Assembly (NCBI RefSeq): GCF_006716745.1
Contig: NZ_VFPP01000001.1
Span: 8,860,968 to 8,924,967 of the forward strand
Source of the DNA: Saccharothrix saharensis
Lineage (GTDB): Bacteria; Actinomycetota; Actinomycetes; Mycobacteriales; Pseudonocardiaceae
Direction: 5' to 3'
DNA length: 64,000 nucleotides
The position numbers were made by a program, and so were the translations under genes. Under the pieces are notes generated by a model. The model was not told where the DNA came from and ran no database searches. It was given only the letters and a program-made list of their open reading frames with translations. The number at the start of each line of letters is the position of its first letter. The stretch's first letter is position 1. Shown one piece after another: positions 51,708 to 60,529 of the stretch.

Positions 51708-52084
51708 GGCACGCCTCCGGCTGGGTTCGGGCACCTCAGAGTACCAACGCGCGGGCGGCACAGGAAGATCACGCGCCCTCTTCCGATAACTGCGGACTGA
51801 ATGCGTGATGTGACAGTGCGCGTGGAATCCTCTGTCCCCGCAATGGAACACAACACTCTACTTCGGACTGCGAAGGTCCACATAGGACGTCGAGGGTGGT
51901 CGGGGCGGCCTGTGGAACGGGAGGTAGCGCACCGTGGGCAAGTGGCTACGCACCGCTCACGGTGGACGGCGGCGTTAACGCGATCGGGTGATTGGCCGTA
52001 ACTCCACCTGGCGCACGCGCGACCTCATCGACAAGCGGCCCGCGGGGAGGGAGCCGTGTGTCCGAAACGAGTGGGTGAACCCAT
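51708..52084. other. Intergenic region between cupin gene and the CHAT operon
   Basis: A 377-base region without a supported gene, less GC-rich than its flanks around 51770-51890. It must hold the promoters for the cupin gene (leftward) and the four-gene protease operon (rightward). An in-frame TGA at 52076 fixes the CHAT start at or after 52085. I see no clear operator repeat. Confidence 0.6.
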
Positions 52085-54058
52085 GTGGACGCGTTGATCG
52101 AGATCACGCAAGGCGGCCAGGACGCCGATTACCGGGTCGACCTGTACCTCGGTGACGACGGCGCGTGGCCGCCGGAGCCGACGGCGTCGGCCACCGTCGC
52201 GGCCGACCTCGGCGTGGGCGCGCTGCCCGCGCCGCTGGCCGGGGCCGCCGCCGTGCCGGACGCCGTGGTCGGCTTCCTGCACGCGAACCCGGAGTCGCAG
52301 GCGTTCACCGACGTCGGGCTGCACCTCGGTGGACTGCTCCTGCCGCCCGAGGTGCGCGAGCACTGGTCGCGGCCGGGGGTCGAGCGCACGTTCCTCTGCC
52401 TGGACAAGGGACTGCGGCGGCTGCCGTGGGAGTCGGTCCGGTCCGCCAGAGCCTTGTTCATCCAACCCGACCACCCGTTCGTCCGGGTGCACCGGCGGGT
52501 GCCGGAGGACGACCCGATCGCCGACTCGCTGCCGATCCGGGTGCTGGTCGTGCGCGGCGACGATGACGACGACATCGGCGCGCGCGACGAGATCCGCGAG
52601 ATCAAGAGGGTCGTCGGCGGCGCGCCGGGGCGGATCGAGGCGGAGTTCCTGGCCCGGCCGACCGAGTCGGACCTCCAGTCGGCCTACGAGCGCGTCAAGC
52701 CGCACGTGCTGCACTTCATCGGGCACGGCACGCGCAAGGCGAGCACCGGGCAACCGGCGCTGCGGATCTCGCCGCCCGGCCGCGAGGCGTGGCTGCTCAC
52801 CCCGACCTACGTCGCGGACCTGCTGAGCCGTCCCGCGCCGCGGCTGGCGATCCTGAACGCCTGCCGCTCGGGCGAGACGGCGGACGCGGTCGCGTTGACC
52901 GACGTGTTCCTCGACAGCGGCGCGGCGGCGGTGGTCGGCATGCAGGGCGACATCCGCGGCACGGCGGCGGCGCTGTTCGGCGGCGAGCTGTACCGGGCGC
53001 TGCTGGACAACGACCCGGTCGACCGCGCCGTGGCGAAGGCGCGTGACGCCGTGTACCACCACAGCGGCGTGTCGGAGGGCGCGCGGGACTGGATCCTGCC
53101 CAGCCTGACGACGCGGGCGCGGCCCGACGACGTGCTGCCGGACCTGTCCGCGACCGGCGCGCGTGCGGTCCGCATCGAGCAGCAGTTCGAGAACGAGGTC
53201 GGCGCGTTCGTCAACCGCGTCCACGAGCGACACAAGCTGCTCAAGGGCGTGGACCCGGGCGCGGGCGAGCCGCTGGAGCCGCTGCTGCTGGTGGTGGGCG
53301 AGTCGCAGGTGGGCAAGACGCGGCTGCTGAACTGGTTGCGGCGGCGGTGCGCGGTGCGCGGGCGGCGGGTGAAGTACGTCAGCTTCGACCGGCCCAACCC
53401 GGTGGACCTGCTCGGCGACCGGCCGTCGCGGTTCGACTTCCTGGAGGTGCTGTACGCGATCCGGGACGTCGCCGAGGACCTGCCGAACCCGCCGGCGGGC
53501 GCGGCGTCGGCGTTCGACCGGTTCAACCACGACGTGCTGCACCTGGCCGAGGGCAGGCTGCCGCCGGACCCGCCGGTGCCGACGCCGGAGCCGGCGCGGT
53601 GGCCGCGGATGACGGGTGGCACCTCGCACCACGTCGCGGCCACGTTCGAGTCGTTCCGGGCGTGCCTGGGCCGTGCCGCGCAACCGGAGCCGCTGCTGCT
53701 GGTCTTCGACCACGTCGGGAACGTGCTCGACTCGGCGTTCCGCCAGCAGCTGTACGACCACCTGATCCGGCACGTCGCCGACGGCGAGGTGCCCAACCTG
53801 AGCCTGGTGGTCGTGATGACGAACGAGCAGTACGCCACGCACTGGCCGGAGCGGGGCGGCGGCACGCGGGTCGACCTGGACCGCATCGAGGCCGAGGAGT
53901 TCAGCGCGCTGGCCGAGGACGTGGTGCTGGCGGTCGGCCGCTCGATCCGCGGCCCGCACCTGCAACTGATCGAGGCCATCGGCGCGGGCGTGGCCACCGG
54001 CAAGTGGAGCCCGGCCGTGCTCGGCGACCTGGAGAACATCGTGAGGCGGATGGGATGA
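52085..54058 (+). CDS. CHAT (caspase-like) protease fused to a P-loop ATPase
   Basis: The 657-residue cytosolic protein has an N-terminal CHAT domain (about 1-345): the LPWESV strand, catalytic His214 in HFIGHGT and Cys260 in ILNACRSGE, followed by AVVGMQGDI and a typical late FGGELYRALLDND helix. The second half (about 360-657) is an AAA/STAND-like ATPase with Walker A GESQVGKT (405-412) and a Walker B-like LLLVFDHVG (about 538-546). CHAT enzymes are caspase/separase relatives that cut partner proteins when a conflict sensor is triggered. The start must be the GTG at 52085 or later, because an in-frame TGA lies three codons upstream; the ribosome site is weak. Its stop overlaps the next gene (ATGA). 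Confidence 0.92.
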   Translation: MDALIEITQGGQDADYRVDLYLGDDGAWPPEPTASATVAADLGVGALPAPLAGAAAVPDAVVGFLHANPESQAFTDVGLHLGGLLLPPEVREHWSRPGVERTFLCLDKGLRRLPWESVRSARALFIQPDHPFVRVHRRVPEDDPIADSLPIRVLVVRGDDDDDIGARDEIREIKRVVGGAPGRIEAEFLARPTESDLQSAYERVKPHVLHFIGHGTRKASTGQPALRISPPGREAWLLTPTYVADLLSRPAPRLAILNACRSGETADAVALTDVFLDSGAAAVVGMQGDIRGTAAALFGGELYRALLDNDPVDRAVAKARDAVYHHSGVSEGARDWILPSLTTRARPDDVLPDLSATGARAVRIEQQFENEVGAFVNRVHERHKLLKGVDPGAGEPLEPLLLVVGESQVGKTRLLNWLRRRCAVRGRRVKYVSFDRPNPVDLLGDRPSRFDFLEVLYAIRDVAEDLPNPPAGAASAFDRFNHDVLHLAEGRLPPDPPVPTPEPARWPRMTGGTSHHVAATFESFRACLGRAAQPEPLLLVFDHVGNVLDSAFRQQLYDHLIRHVADGEVPNLSLVVVMTNEQYATHWPERGGGTRVDLDRIEAEEFSALAEDVVLAVGRSIRGPHLQLIEAIGAGVATGKWSPAVLGDLENIVRRMG

Positions 54059-57000
54059 AGCCGATCGACGCCGAGCTGCTGCGCCGGCTCGCCCGGGGCG
54101 ACTCCCTGGACGCGGTGCTGGCGTCGCTGCGCCCGGCCGAGCAGTGGGACGTGCTGCGGCGGTGCGCCGCGGTCCGCGCGTTCGATCGCGACCTGTACGA
54201 GAAGGTGCTGGTCGCGGGGGTGGCGGGCGCGCCGCCGTTCGACGCGGTCGTCACCGCGCCGGAGGTCGAGCCCGTCCCGGGCGCGGACGGGGTCCACCGG
54301 CTGCGGTCGAGCGCGAGGTCCCGCTACTGGAACGGGTGGTGGCACGACGGCGCCGACCCGCGTGCCGTGCCGGACGACCTCCGCGCGCTGGCGACCCGCC
54401 TGACCCGGCACTACCGCGCCGCGCACAGGCCCGCCGACGTGCTCGAACAGCTGGTGCTGGTCGACCAGCGGGCCGCCGCCGAGCTGTTCGTCCGGCTGTA
54501 CGCCAAGGCCGACCACCGGCACGACCTGGCGCTGTGCCAGGAGCTGATCGACGTGCTCAGCGCCGAGGACCGGGCGCGGCTGGTCGGACCGGAGCTGGCC
54601 GCCCTGCGCAACGACCGGGCCGCGTACCTGCGCACCCGCGGGTTGTGGTCGACGGAGTACCTCCAGTCGGCCACGTTCCTCGAGACGGCCGGCACGAAGG
54701 CGACCTACCAGCGGCTCGTCCGGGGCGACGGTCCGCGGGTGGTGGTGCTGCACGGCCCGTCGGGGCGCGGCAAGACGATGGAGCTGCGCTGGCTGGTGTC
54801 GCGGGTGCTGGTGCCGAGGCGCGTCCCGTGCGCGTTGGGCGACTTCGAGGTGCTGGACCCGGTCAACGTGGCGCGCTACCCGTGGCTGCTGCTGGTGGAG
54901 GCCGCGGCGCAGCTCGACCAGCAGTTGGCCGCCGCGCCGTTCACCGAGTTCCTGGAGCGGTACGCGTGGACCGGGCTGCTGTCGCGCCGCGAGGTGGCCG
55001 ACCCGAGCCGGGCGGCGGCCGCGAGCAGGCGGTTGTGCGACGAGCGGCACCGGCTCGGCCCGGGCGTGACCAAGGACTTCGTGCGGACGCTGAACGAGGC
55101 GACGGCGGGCCGCCCCGCCGTGATGGTGCTCGACGCGCTGGACCGGGTGTACGCGAACCGGTCGCCCGAGGAGCTGGACGGCCTGCTGCGGCAGCTGTTC
55201 CGCCTGCACCACGACTGCCCCTCGGTGCGGTTCGTGCTGGCCGGCTGCTACCCGGTGGCGGGACCGGTGCTGCCGCGCGTGGTGGCGCGGCACCTGGTCC
55301 CGTTCACCCCGGACGACGCGGCGCGCTACCTGGCCGACCTGCGCCGCATCACGCGTGCCGACCTGCGGCACGCGATCGTGGCGAAGGCCGGGGGAGAGCC
55401 GGTGGTGCTGGCGCGCCTGGCCGACCTGGTGCAGCAGCGGCCCGACATCTCGCCGGCCGAGATCCGGGAGTACCGGGCGGACCTGACCGCGCTCGTGCTC
55501 CAGGTGCTGCGGCCGATCGACGACGCCGGGCTGCGGTGGCTGCTGCGGTACGGGATGGTGGCGCGGGCGCTGAGCCTCGACTTCGTGCGCGCGGTGGTGG
55601 AGCCGTGCCTGCGCGAAGCCGTGTCCGGCGGGTCGGACCTCGACGACCCGGGCGCGGACGTGGTGCCGGGTGGTGAGCCGGGAACGCTGTTCCCGCCCGT
55701 CGAACGGCTGGACGTCGACGGGCTGTGGGCGCGGCTGACCCGCTTCGCGGGCACCACGTCGTGGGTGGTGCCGGTGCCCGGCGAGCCGGGGTCGCTGCGG
55801 TTCGCCGACGCCGTGGCCGAGCCGATGCGCCGGCTGATCCGGCCGCACCCCGTCCACGACCGTCTGCACGCCGACGCGGTCGCGTTCTTCGAGCGCGAGG
55901 CGGAGGCCGACCCCGACCGGTGGGACCGGTGGACGCGGGAGGCGGTCTACCACCGGTTCCGGCTGGAGGGACCGGCCGCGGTGGGTTACTGGCGCGCCGC
56001 CCTGGACAAGGTGGAGCTGGGTGAGGCGCACCGGCGGGCGGCGCTGGCCGAGGAGGTGCTGGGCCCCGACTACGTCGACGCCGACGGCGACCCGCGGCCG
56101 TGGGACGGGAGCACACCGGTCGTGACCCGGGAAACCGTGCTGGAGGCGCGGTACGAGCTGGCCGCGGCGCTCACGCAGGTGGCCAGGGTGGGCGCCGTCG
56201 AAGCGGCGGACCAGCTGTGGAGCCGGGCCGAGGAGAACTTCGCCGCCGTCGTGCGCGACCGCGACGGGCTCGGCGCGGACGTCGTGCCCGACTGGCGGCT
56301 GGCGTACGTGCGCGCCGCGCTGGCGTTGAAGTCCGGTGACGTGGCGACCGCGCGGGCCGAGCTGGACCGGGCGCTGCCGCGGTCGGCCGGTACCAAGGAC
56401 GCCGTGCGGCTGCGCGTCCTGCTCGGGGATGTGCTGGTGCTGCTGGGCGACCGGCACGCCCCCGACGAGTACCGCCGCGCGGCGCGGGACGCCGTCCGGG
56501 TCGGGTCGCGCCGGTGGGAGCCGCCGATCCGGCTGCGGGTGGTGAAGGCGCACCGGCACTTCGGCCGCCTGGACGAGGCGATCCGCGAGCTGATCGCCGC
56601 CCGGCGCGGCGCACCGCTCGACGCCGGGCAGCACCGGCGCTTCGGCCTGCTCGCGGTCGAGTTGGGGCTGGCCGTGAACCGGTTGGGGTGGGCGGCCTAC
56701 CACGCGCGCCGCGTCGCCGCGCACGACCGCGACTGGGAAGGCCTGACCGGAGGCGCGAAGGTCGCGCTGGCCGCGCGGGCGCCGCTGCACGCCCTCGACC
56801 TGGCCCACCGCGCCGAACGCGTCACCAACGACAGCGCCGCGAACGCGCTGGGACGAGAGCTGGCCGGTCTCGCCGAAGGCATGGTGGCGCACTACGGGAA
56901 AGCCCTGCACGCCCTGGAGACCGCGCGGTCGCGGTGGCGCCGCGAGGGTGATCGGGCGGCCGTCGCGCGCTGCCACGTGCACTCCGCGGTGCTGCTGATG

Positions 57001-59226
57001 CGGGAGGTCGGCAACCTCACCCTGGCCGAGCACCACCTGGCCGAGGCCGCCGAGCTGACCACCCGGGGCAGCGACGCCTGGTGCCGCGCCGAGCTGGCCC
57101 GGGTGGAGCTGCTGGGCCGCACCGCCCGGCCGCACGAGGCGCTGGACGTGGTCACCGCCGTGATCGACGAGCTGCACCGCCGGAAGCGCCCGCCGTGCCT
57201 GGTGGCGCGGGCCGCGGTGGAAGGGCTGGCGATCGACCTGCCCGACGGGTTCCGGTGGCTGCCGGCCGAACTGGTGGCGCGGCTGCGCGAGATCACGCCC
57301 GCGTCCGCGCGGCTGGTCGTGCTCGACGAGCTGCGCCGCGTGCCCGACCCGCACGACGACGCCGGACGTGCGGCGTGGCGCGAGGTGACGCCGCTGGTGT
57401 CGTCGGCGGCGGACCGGTCGCGTGCCGCGGACCGCGTCCTGCCGCACCTGACCCTGGCGGAGCTGGACCGGCTGACCGGCGACCGGGCGGCGGGGGAGCG
57501 GAGGCTGATCGCGGCCCGGCCGGACGGTTCGCGGTTCGTGCTGCGGGAGTGGTCGCGTGCCGCGGACCGTCTCGGGCTGCCGGCGCGACCCGACGTCGAG
57601 CCGTTCCTCCGGGCGTTCGGCGGCCACCCGATGCTGTGCGCGGCCTTCCTGGTCGAACGGGCGGAGGCGCTGATCGCGCTGGACGACCCGGCCGGGGCCG
57701 ACGCGCTGCTGCGCCGGGCGGAACCGCTGCTCGACGCCGCCGGCGAGCGGGAGACCCAGTGGCACGCGCGGCTGCACCACGTCCGCGGCGTGGTCGCGGA
57801 GCGGTCGAGCCGGGAACCGGAGCCGGAGCTGGTGCGGGCCGGGGCCGCGTTCGCCGCGCTCGGTGACACGCGCCGCGCGGCGGTCGCGTCCCGGTTCACC
57901 AAGGGCCGCATCAGCACGACGTTGAAAAGCTCGCGCGGACGCGTGCGGCTGGCCGTCGAGGACCACGACCTGGTGGCGCAGACGTCCGTGCCGCCGGAGG
58001 GGGAGACCACCGTCCGCCACGACAACGCCCTGGTCGACGCGATCCTGGGCGCGCGCCGGGGTCGGGTCGACTTCGAACCGCTCGCCGAACGGCTGCGCGC
58101 GGACTGGCAGGCCACGTGCGCCGGGCTCGGGTCGCTGCTCCTGCCCGACCGGGTGCTGCCCGGGTTCGGCTCCGGCGGTCCGTTCGACCTGCGGTGCGAC
58201 GTGGAGGACCGCAGGCTCAACCCGGTGCCGTGGGAACTGGCGCTGCGACCGGACACGCGGCGGCTCGTCGCGCTGGACCGGGCGGTGTCCACGTTCTACC
58301 GGGCCGTCTCTCGGGAGGTCGCGTACGCCGACGAGATCAGGTTCGTCCAGGTCGGGCTGAACCGGGTGGCCGACGCGGGGCTGGCGGCCGACGGCGACCT
58401 CGGCCCGCGCACCGGGGACGCGCTGGCGCGGTACCAGCGGGCGCGGGGCCTCACCCCGGACGCCGACCTCGGCGCGGAGCTGCTGGACCGGTTGCAGCGC
58501 GACCTCGCCCGACCGGTCCGGCCGTTGGCGGTGCTGGCCCAGCCGAGCGGGTCGCTGCAGATCACCTCGGCCCGCGGCCACCTGAACTCCGGGGTCGACC
58601 TGGCGCGCATGTACGGCAGGCACGGCTTCGACGTCGAGCAGGTGGCGAACCCGACGTTGGACCGGCTGGCGGGCGCGGTGGCCCGCGCGGTCCACAGTGG
58701 ACGCATGCCGGCGGTGGTGCACCTGGCGGGTGGGTTGCGCGAGTCGGGCGGCGGGGTCGCGCTCACGTTCCTGGCCGGCGGGTGGGCGACGGAGGCGTTC
58801 AGCGCCACGCCCACCGCCGAGGAGATCCCCGTGACGGCGCTGAACCGGGTGCTCGCCGCCCTGCCGCGCGACGAGTTCCGCCCGCTGGTCGTGCTCGACG
58901 TGAACCGGCCGTGGGGCTCGGAGGACGCGATCTCGTACCTGGTGCTGCGCAACGCGTTCGCGGGCGACCTGTTCGCCCTCGGCAGGTGCGCGGGCGTACT
59001 GGGCACCGGGCTGGCCGGCGACGGCGGGTACGAGCTGTGCGACGCCATGATCGCCGCCCTGGCGGCCGGCCGGACGCTGGGTGAGGTGGCCGCGGCGCTG
59101 CGCGCCCCCGCGCGGCACGCCACCGGGCTGGACCGGGTGCTGCCGTCCGCCGGCGTCGCCCTGCACACGCACCTGCCGTGGCTGCGGCTCGTGCCGGACC
59201 GGGAGGACGGCCATGACCACCGTTGA
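54055..59226 (+). CDS. STAND NTPase-TPR protein with PG-binding-like insert and inactivated CHAT-like C-terminus
   Basis: The 1723-residue protein has a helical N-terminus (1-215), an NTPase with Walker A GPSGRGKT (234-241) and Walker B PAVMVLDALDR (about 352), a winged-helix-like region, and a long Ala/Arg-rich TPR-like helical array (about 680-1280). It ends in a CHAT-like fold: NPVPWELAL (about 1390), VVHLAGG (about 1555) where active CHATs have a GH catalytic His, and VVLDVNRPW (about 1613) where they have an NAC catalytic Cys. Both catalytic residues are absent. A peptidoglycan-binding-type segment (VQVGLNRV...GDLGPRTGDALARYQ, about 1427-1470) is inserted after the first CHAT strand. It overlaps the upstream gene by 4 bases and the downstream one by 14. 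Likely the sensor or scaffold of the system; no signal peptide. Confidence 0.85.
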   Translation: MKPIDAELLRRLARGDSLDAVLASLRPAEQWDVLRRCAAVRAFDRDLYEKVLVAGVAGAPPFDAVVTAPEVEPVPGADGVHRLRSSARSRYWNGWWHDGADPRAVPDDLRALATRLTRHYRAAHRPADVLEQLVLVDQRAAAELFVRLYAKADHRHDLALCQELIDVLSAEDRARLVGPELAALRNDRAAYLRTRGLWSTEYLQSATFLETAGTKATYQRLVRGDGPRVVVLHGPSGRGKTMELRWLVSRVLVPRRVPCALGDFEVLDPVNVARYPWLLLVEAAAQLDQQLAAAPFTEFLERYAWTGLLSRREVADPSRAAAASRRLCDERHRLGPGVTKDFVRTLNEATAGRPAVMVLDALDRVYANRSPEELDGLLRQLFRLHHDCPSVRFVLAGCYPVAGPVLPRVVARHLVPFTPDDAARYLADLRRITRADLRHAIVAKAGGEPVVLARLADLVQQRPDISPAEIREYRADLTALVLQVLRPIDDAGLRWLLRYGMVARALSLDFVRAVVEPCLREAVSGGSDLDDPGADVVPGGEPGTLFPPVERLDVDGLWARLTRFAGTTSWVVPVPGEPGSLRFADAVAEPMRRLIRPHPVHDRLHADAVAFFEREAEADPDRWDRWTREAVYHRFRLEGPAAVGYWRAALDKVELGEAHRRAALAEEVLGPDYVDADGDPRPWDGSTPVVTRETVLEARYELAAALTQVARVGAVEAADQLWSRAEENFAAVVRDRDGLGADVVPDWRLAYVRAALALKSGDVATARAELDRALPRSAGTKDAVRLRVLLGDVLVLLGDRHAPDEYRRAARDAVRVGSRRWEPPIRLRVVKAHRHFGRLDEAIRELIAARRGAPLDAGQHRRFGLLAVELGLAVNRLGWAAYHARRVAAHDRDWEGLTGGAKVALAARAPLHALDLAHRAERVTNDSAANALGRELAGLAEGMVAHYGKALHALETARSRWRREGDRAAVARCHVHSAVLLMREVGNLTLAEHHLAEAAELTTRGSDAWCRAELARVELLGRTARPHEALDVVTAVIDELHRRKRPPCLVARAAVEGLAIDLPDGFRWLPAELVARLREITPASARLVVLDELRRVPDPHDDAGRAAWREVTPLVSSAADRSRAADRVLPHLTLAELDRLTGDRAAGERRLIAARPDGSRFVLREWSRAADRLGLPARPDVEPFLRAFGGHPMLCAAFLVERAEALIALDDPAGADALLRRAEPLLDAAGERETQWHARLHHVRGVVAERSSREPEPELVRAGAAFAALGDTRRAAVASRFTKGRISTTLKSSRGRVRLAVEDHDLVAQTSVPPEGETTVRHDNALVDAILGARRGRVDFEPLAERLRADWQATCAGLGSLLLPDRVLPGFGSGGPFDLRCDVEDRRLNPVPWELALRPDTRRLVALDRAVSTFYRAVSREVAYADEIRFVQVGLNRVADAGLAADGDLGPRTGDALARYQRARGLTPDADLGAELLDRLQRDLARPVRPLAVLAQPSGSLQITSARGHLNSGVDLARMYGRHGFDVEQVANPTLDRLAGAVARAVHSGRMPAVVHLAGGLRESGGGVALTFLAGGWATEAFSATPTAEEIPVTALNRVLAALPRDEFRPLVVLDVNRPWGSEDAISYLVLRNAFAGDLFALGRCAGVLGTGLAGDGGYELCDAMIAALAAGRTLGEVAAALRAPARHATGLDRVLPSAGVALHTHLPWLRLVPDREDGHDHR

Positions 59227-60529
59227 CCGCAAGGTCGCCGAGCTGCGGCACAAGCTCGCGGGCATCGGCGCGGACTTCGCCCGGTGGCGCGCGGAGACGG
59301 AACCGGGCAGACCGCTGCGCAAGCACCACACCCAGGTCGTCCGGCTCACCGACCGGTTGGGCGGCATGGTCGGGCGGATCGACGGGGAACTGGACACCGT
59401 CGTCGCCGGCGGTGGCGACGACGTGCTGCGGGAGTGCCGTCGGCTCCAGCTGCGGATGCTCGAGGTGCACCGGCTGTGGGACTTCTACCGCGCCAAGCTG
59501 AACCTGCGGTACGTGGAGTGGTACCGACCGTTCCTCACCGCCGTGGACGAGTTCGCCTGGCTCTGCTACGCGCCCGCGGCGGCCGGCAGCGACCGCGAGG
59601 CGCCGCTGGTGCACCTCAGCGGTGAGTTCAGCCCGTTCACGCACCTGCGCGAGACGCCGTTCGCGGTCGAGGACGTCCCGGACGCGTTGAACACCGCGGA
59701 CTTCCTCGGCGTGGTGACGAAGCTGCCGATCCCGGTCATCGGGCTGCCGTGGTACCAGCTCGTGCACCTGCCGGACGCACCGGTGATCGCGCACGAGGTC
59801 GGGCACGCGGTGGAACGCGACTTCGGGCTGCTCGGCACGGTGCGCGCGGTGACCCGGCCGGTGTTCCGCACCATGCCCGAAGCCCGGCGCGACGCGTGGG
59901 ACACGTGGTTGCCGGAGGTCTTCGCCGACCTGTACGGGGTGCTCGCCGCCGGACCGGCGTTCGCGTCGACGCTGGCGGATCTGCTCGTGGTCGACGACGC
60001 ACGGATGGCGGCCGAGCTGACCGGGCCGGTGCAGGTGCACCCGCCGGCGGCGGTGCGGCTCGCGCTGGCCGCGACGGCGTTGGCCGAGACGGGTTTCCCG
60101 GCGACGCCGGTGGCGTGCGGGCCGTTCGAGGACGACGTCGCCCCGATGACCGGGGCGCTGCTGGCCGGTCCGTACCCCGGACTCGGCGACCGCCCGCTGC
60201 GCGAGGTGATCGCGTTCACGGCCGCGCAGCAGGCCAACGCCGTCACCGCCGCCGACGGGCTGGTGGACCACCAGCGACCGGAGACCAGCGACGTGCGGTG
60301 CCTGATCGCGGCGGCGCGGCTCGCGTTCGACCGGCGACCCGCCCTGTTCGCCCCGCCGCCGCCCGGCGAGGTCAACGCCCAGGACCTGGTGCTCGACAAG
60401 GTCGCCAAGGCCGTCGGTGACGGCTCGCGCGCCGACCACGGGGACGACGTGCCGGCGGCGGACGACCGGGCTGCGGGCGTGCGGCTCTACGACCTGATCG
60501 ACGAGATGATTGCGAAGGGCTCACGATGA
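59213..60529 (+). CDS. HExxH zinc metallopeptidase-like protein
   Basis: The 438-residue cytosolic protein carries HEVGH at 194-198, giving two zinc-binding His and the catalytic Glu, followed by Glu235 in WLPEVFADLYG as a likely third ligand, in the manner of gluzincins. The rest does not match a peptidase family I can name. The N-terminal 150 residues are helical and may form a partner-binding or pro-region. It starts 14 bases inside the preceding gene and overlaps the trypsin gene (ATGA), so it is translated as part of the four-gene unit. The likely role is a second protease in the cascade, or an effector. Confidence 0.8.
   Translation: MTTVDRKVAELRHKLAGIGADFARWRAETEPGRPLRKHHTQVVRLTDRLGGMVGRIDGELDTVVAGGGDDVLRECRRLQLRMLEVHRLWDFYRAKLNLRYVEWYRPFLTAVDEFAWLCYAPAAAGSDREAPLVHLSGEFSPFTHLRETPFAVEDVPDALNTADFLGVVTKLPIPVIGLPWYQLVHLPDAPVIAHEVGHAVERDFGLLGTVRAVTRPVFRTMPEARRDAWDTWLPEVFADLYGVLAAGPAFASTLADLLVVDDARMAAELTGPVQVHPPAAVRLALAATALAETGFPATPVACGPFEDDVAPMTGALLAGPYPGLGDRPLREVIAFTAAQQANAVTAADGLVDHQRPETSDVRCLIAAARLAFDRRPALFAPPPPGEVNAQDLVLDKVAKAVGDGSRADHGDDVPAADDRAAGVRLYDLIDEMIAKGSR

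Noticed and set aside
51801..52001. Small open frame of 66 codons between the cupin and CHAT genes
   Set aside because: No ribosome site, atypical composition and no recognisable domain; more likely promoter region.
52807..59397. A 2196-residue open frame on the minus strand through the CHAT operon
   Set aside because: It lies antisense to genes with clear catalytic motifs, and its translation is Arg/Pro/Gln/His-rich low complexity, as expected of high-GC antisense frames.
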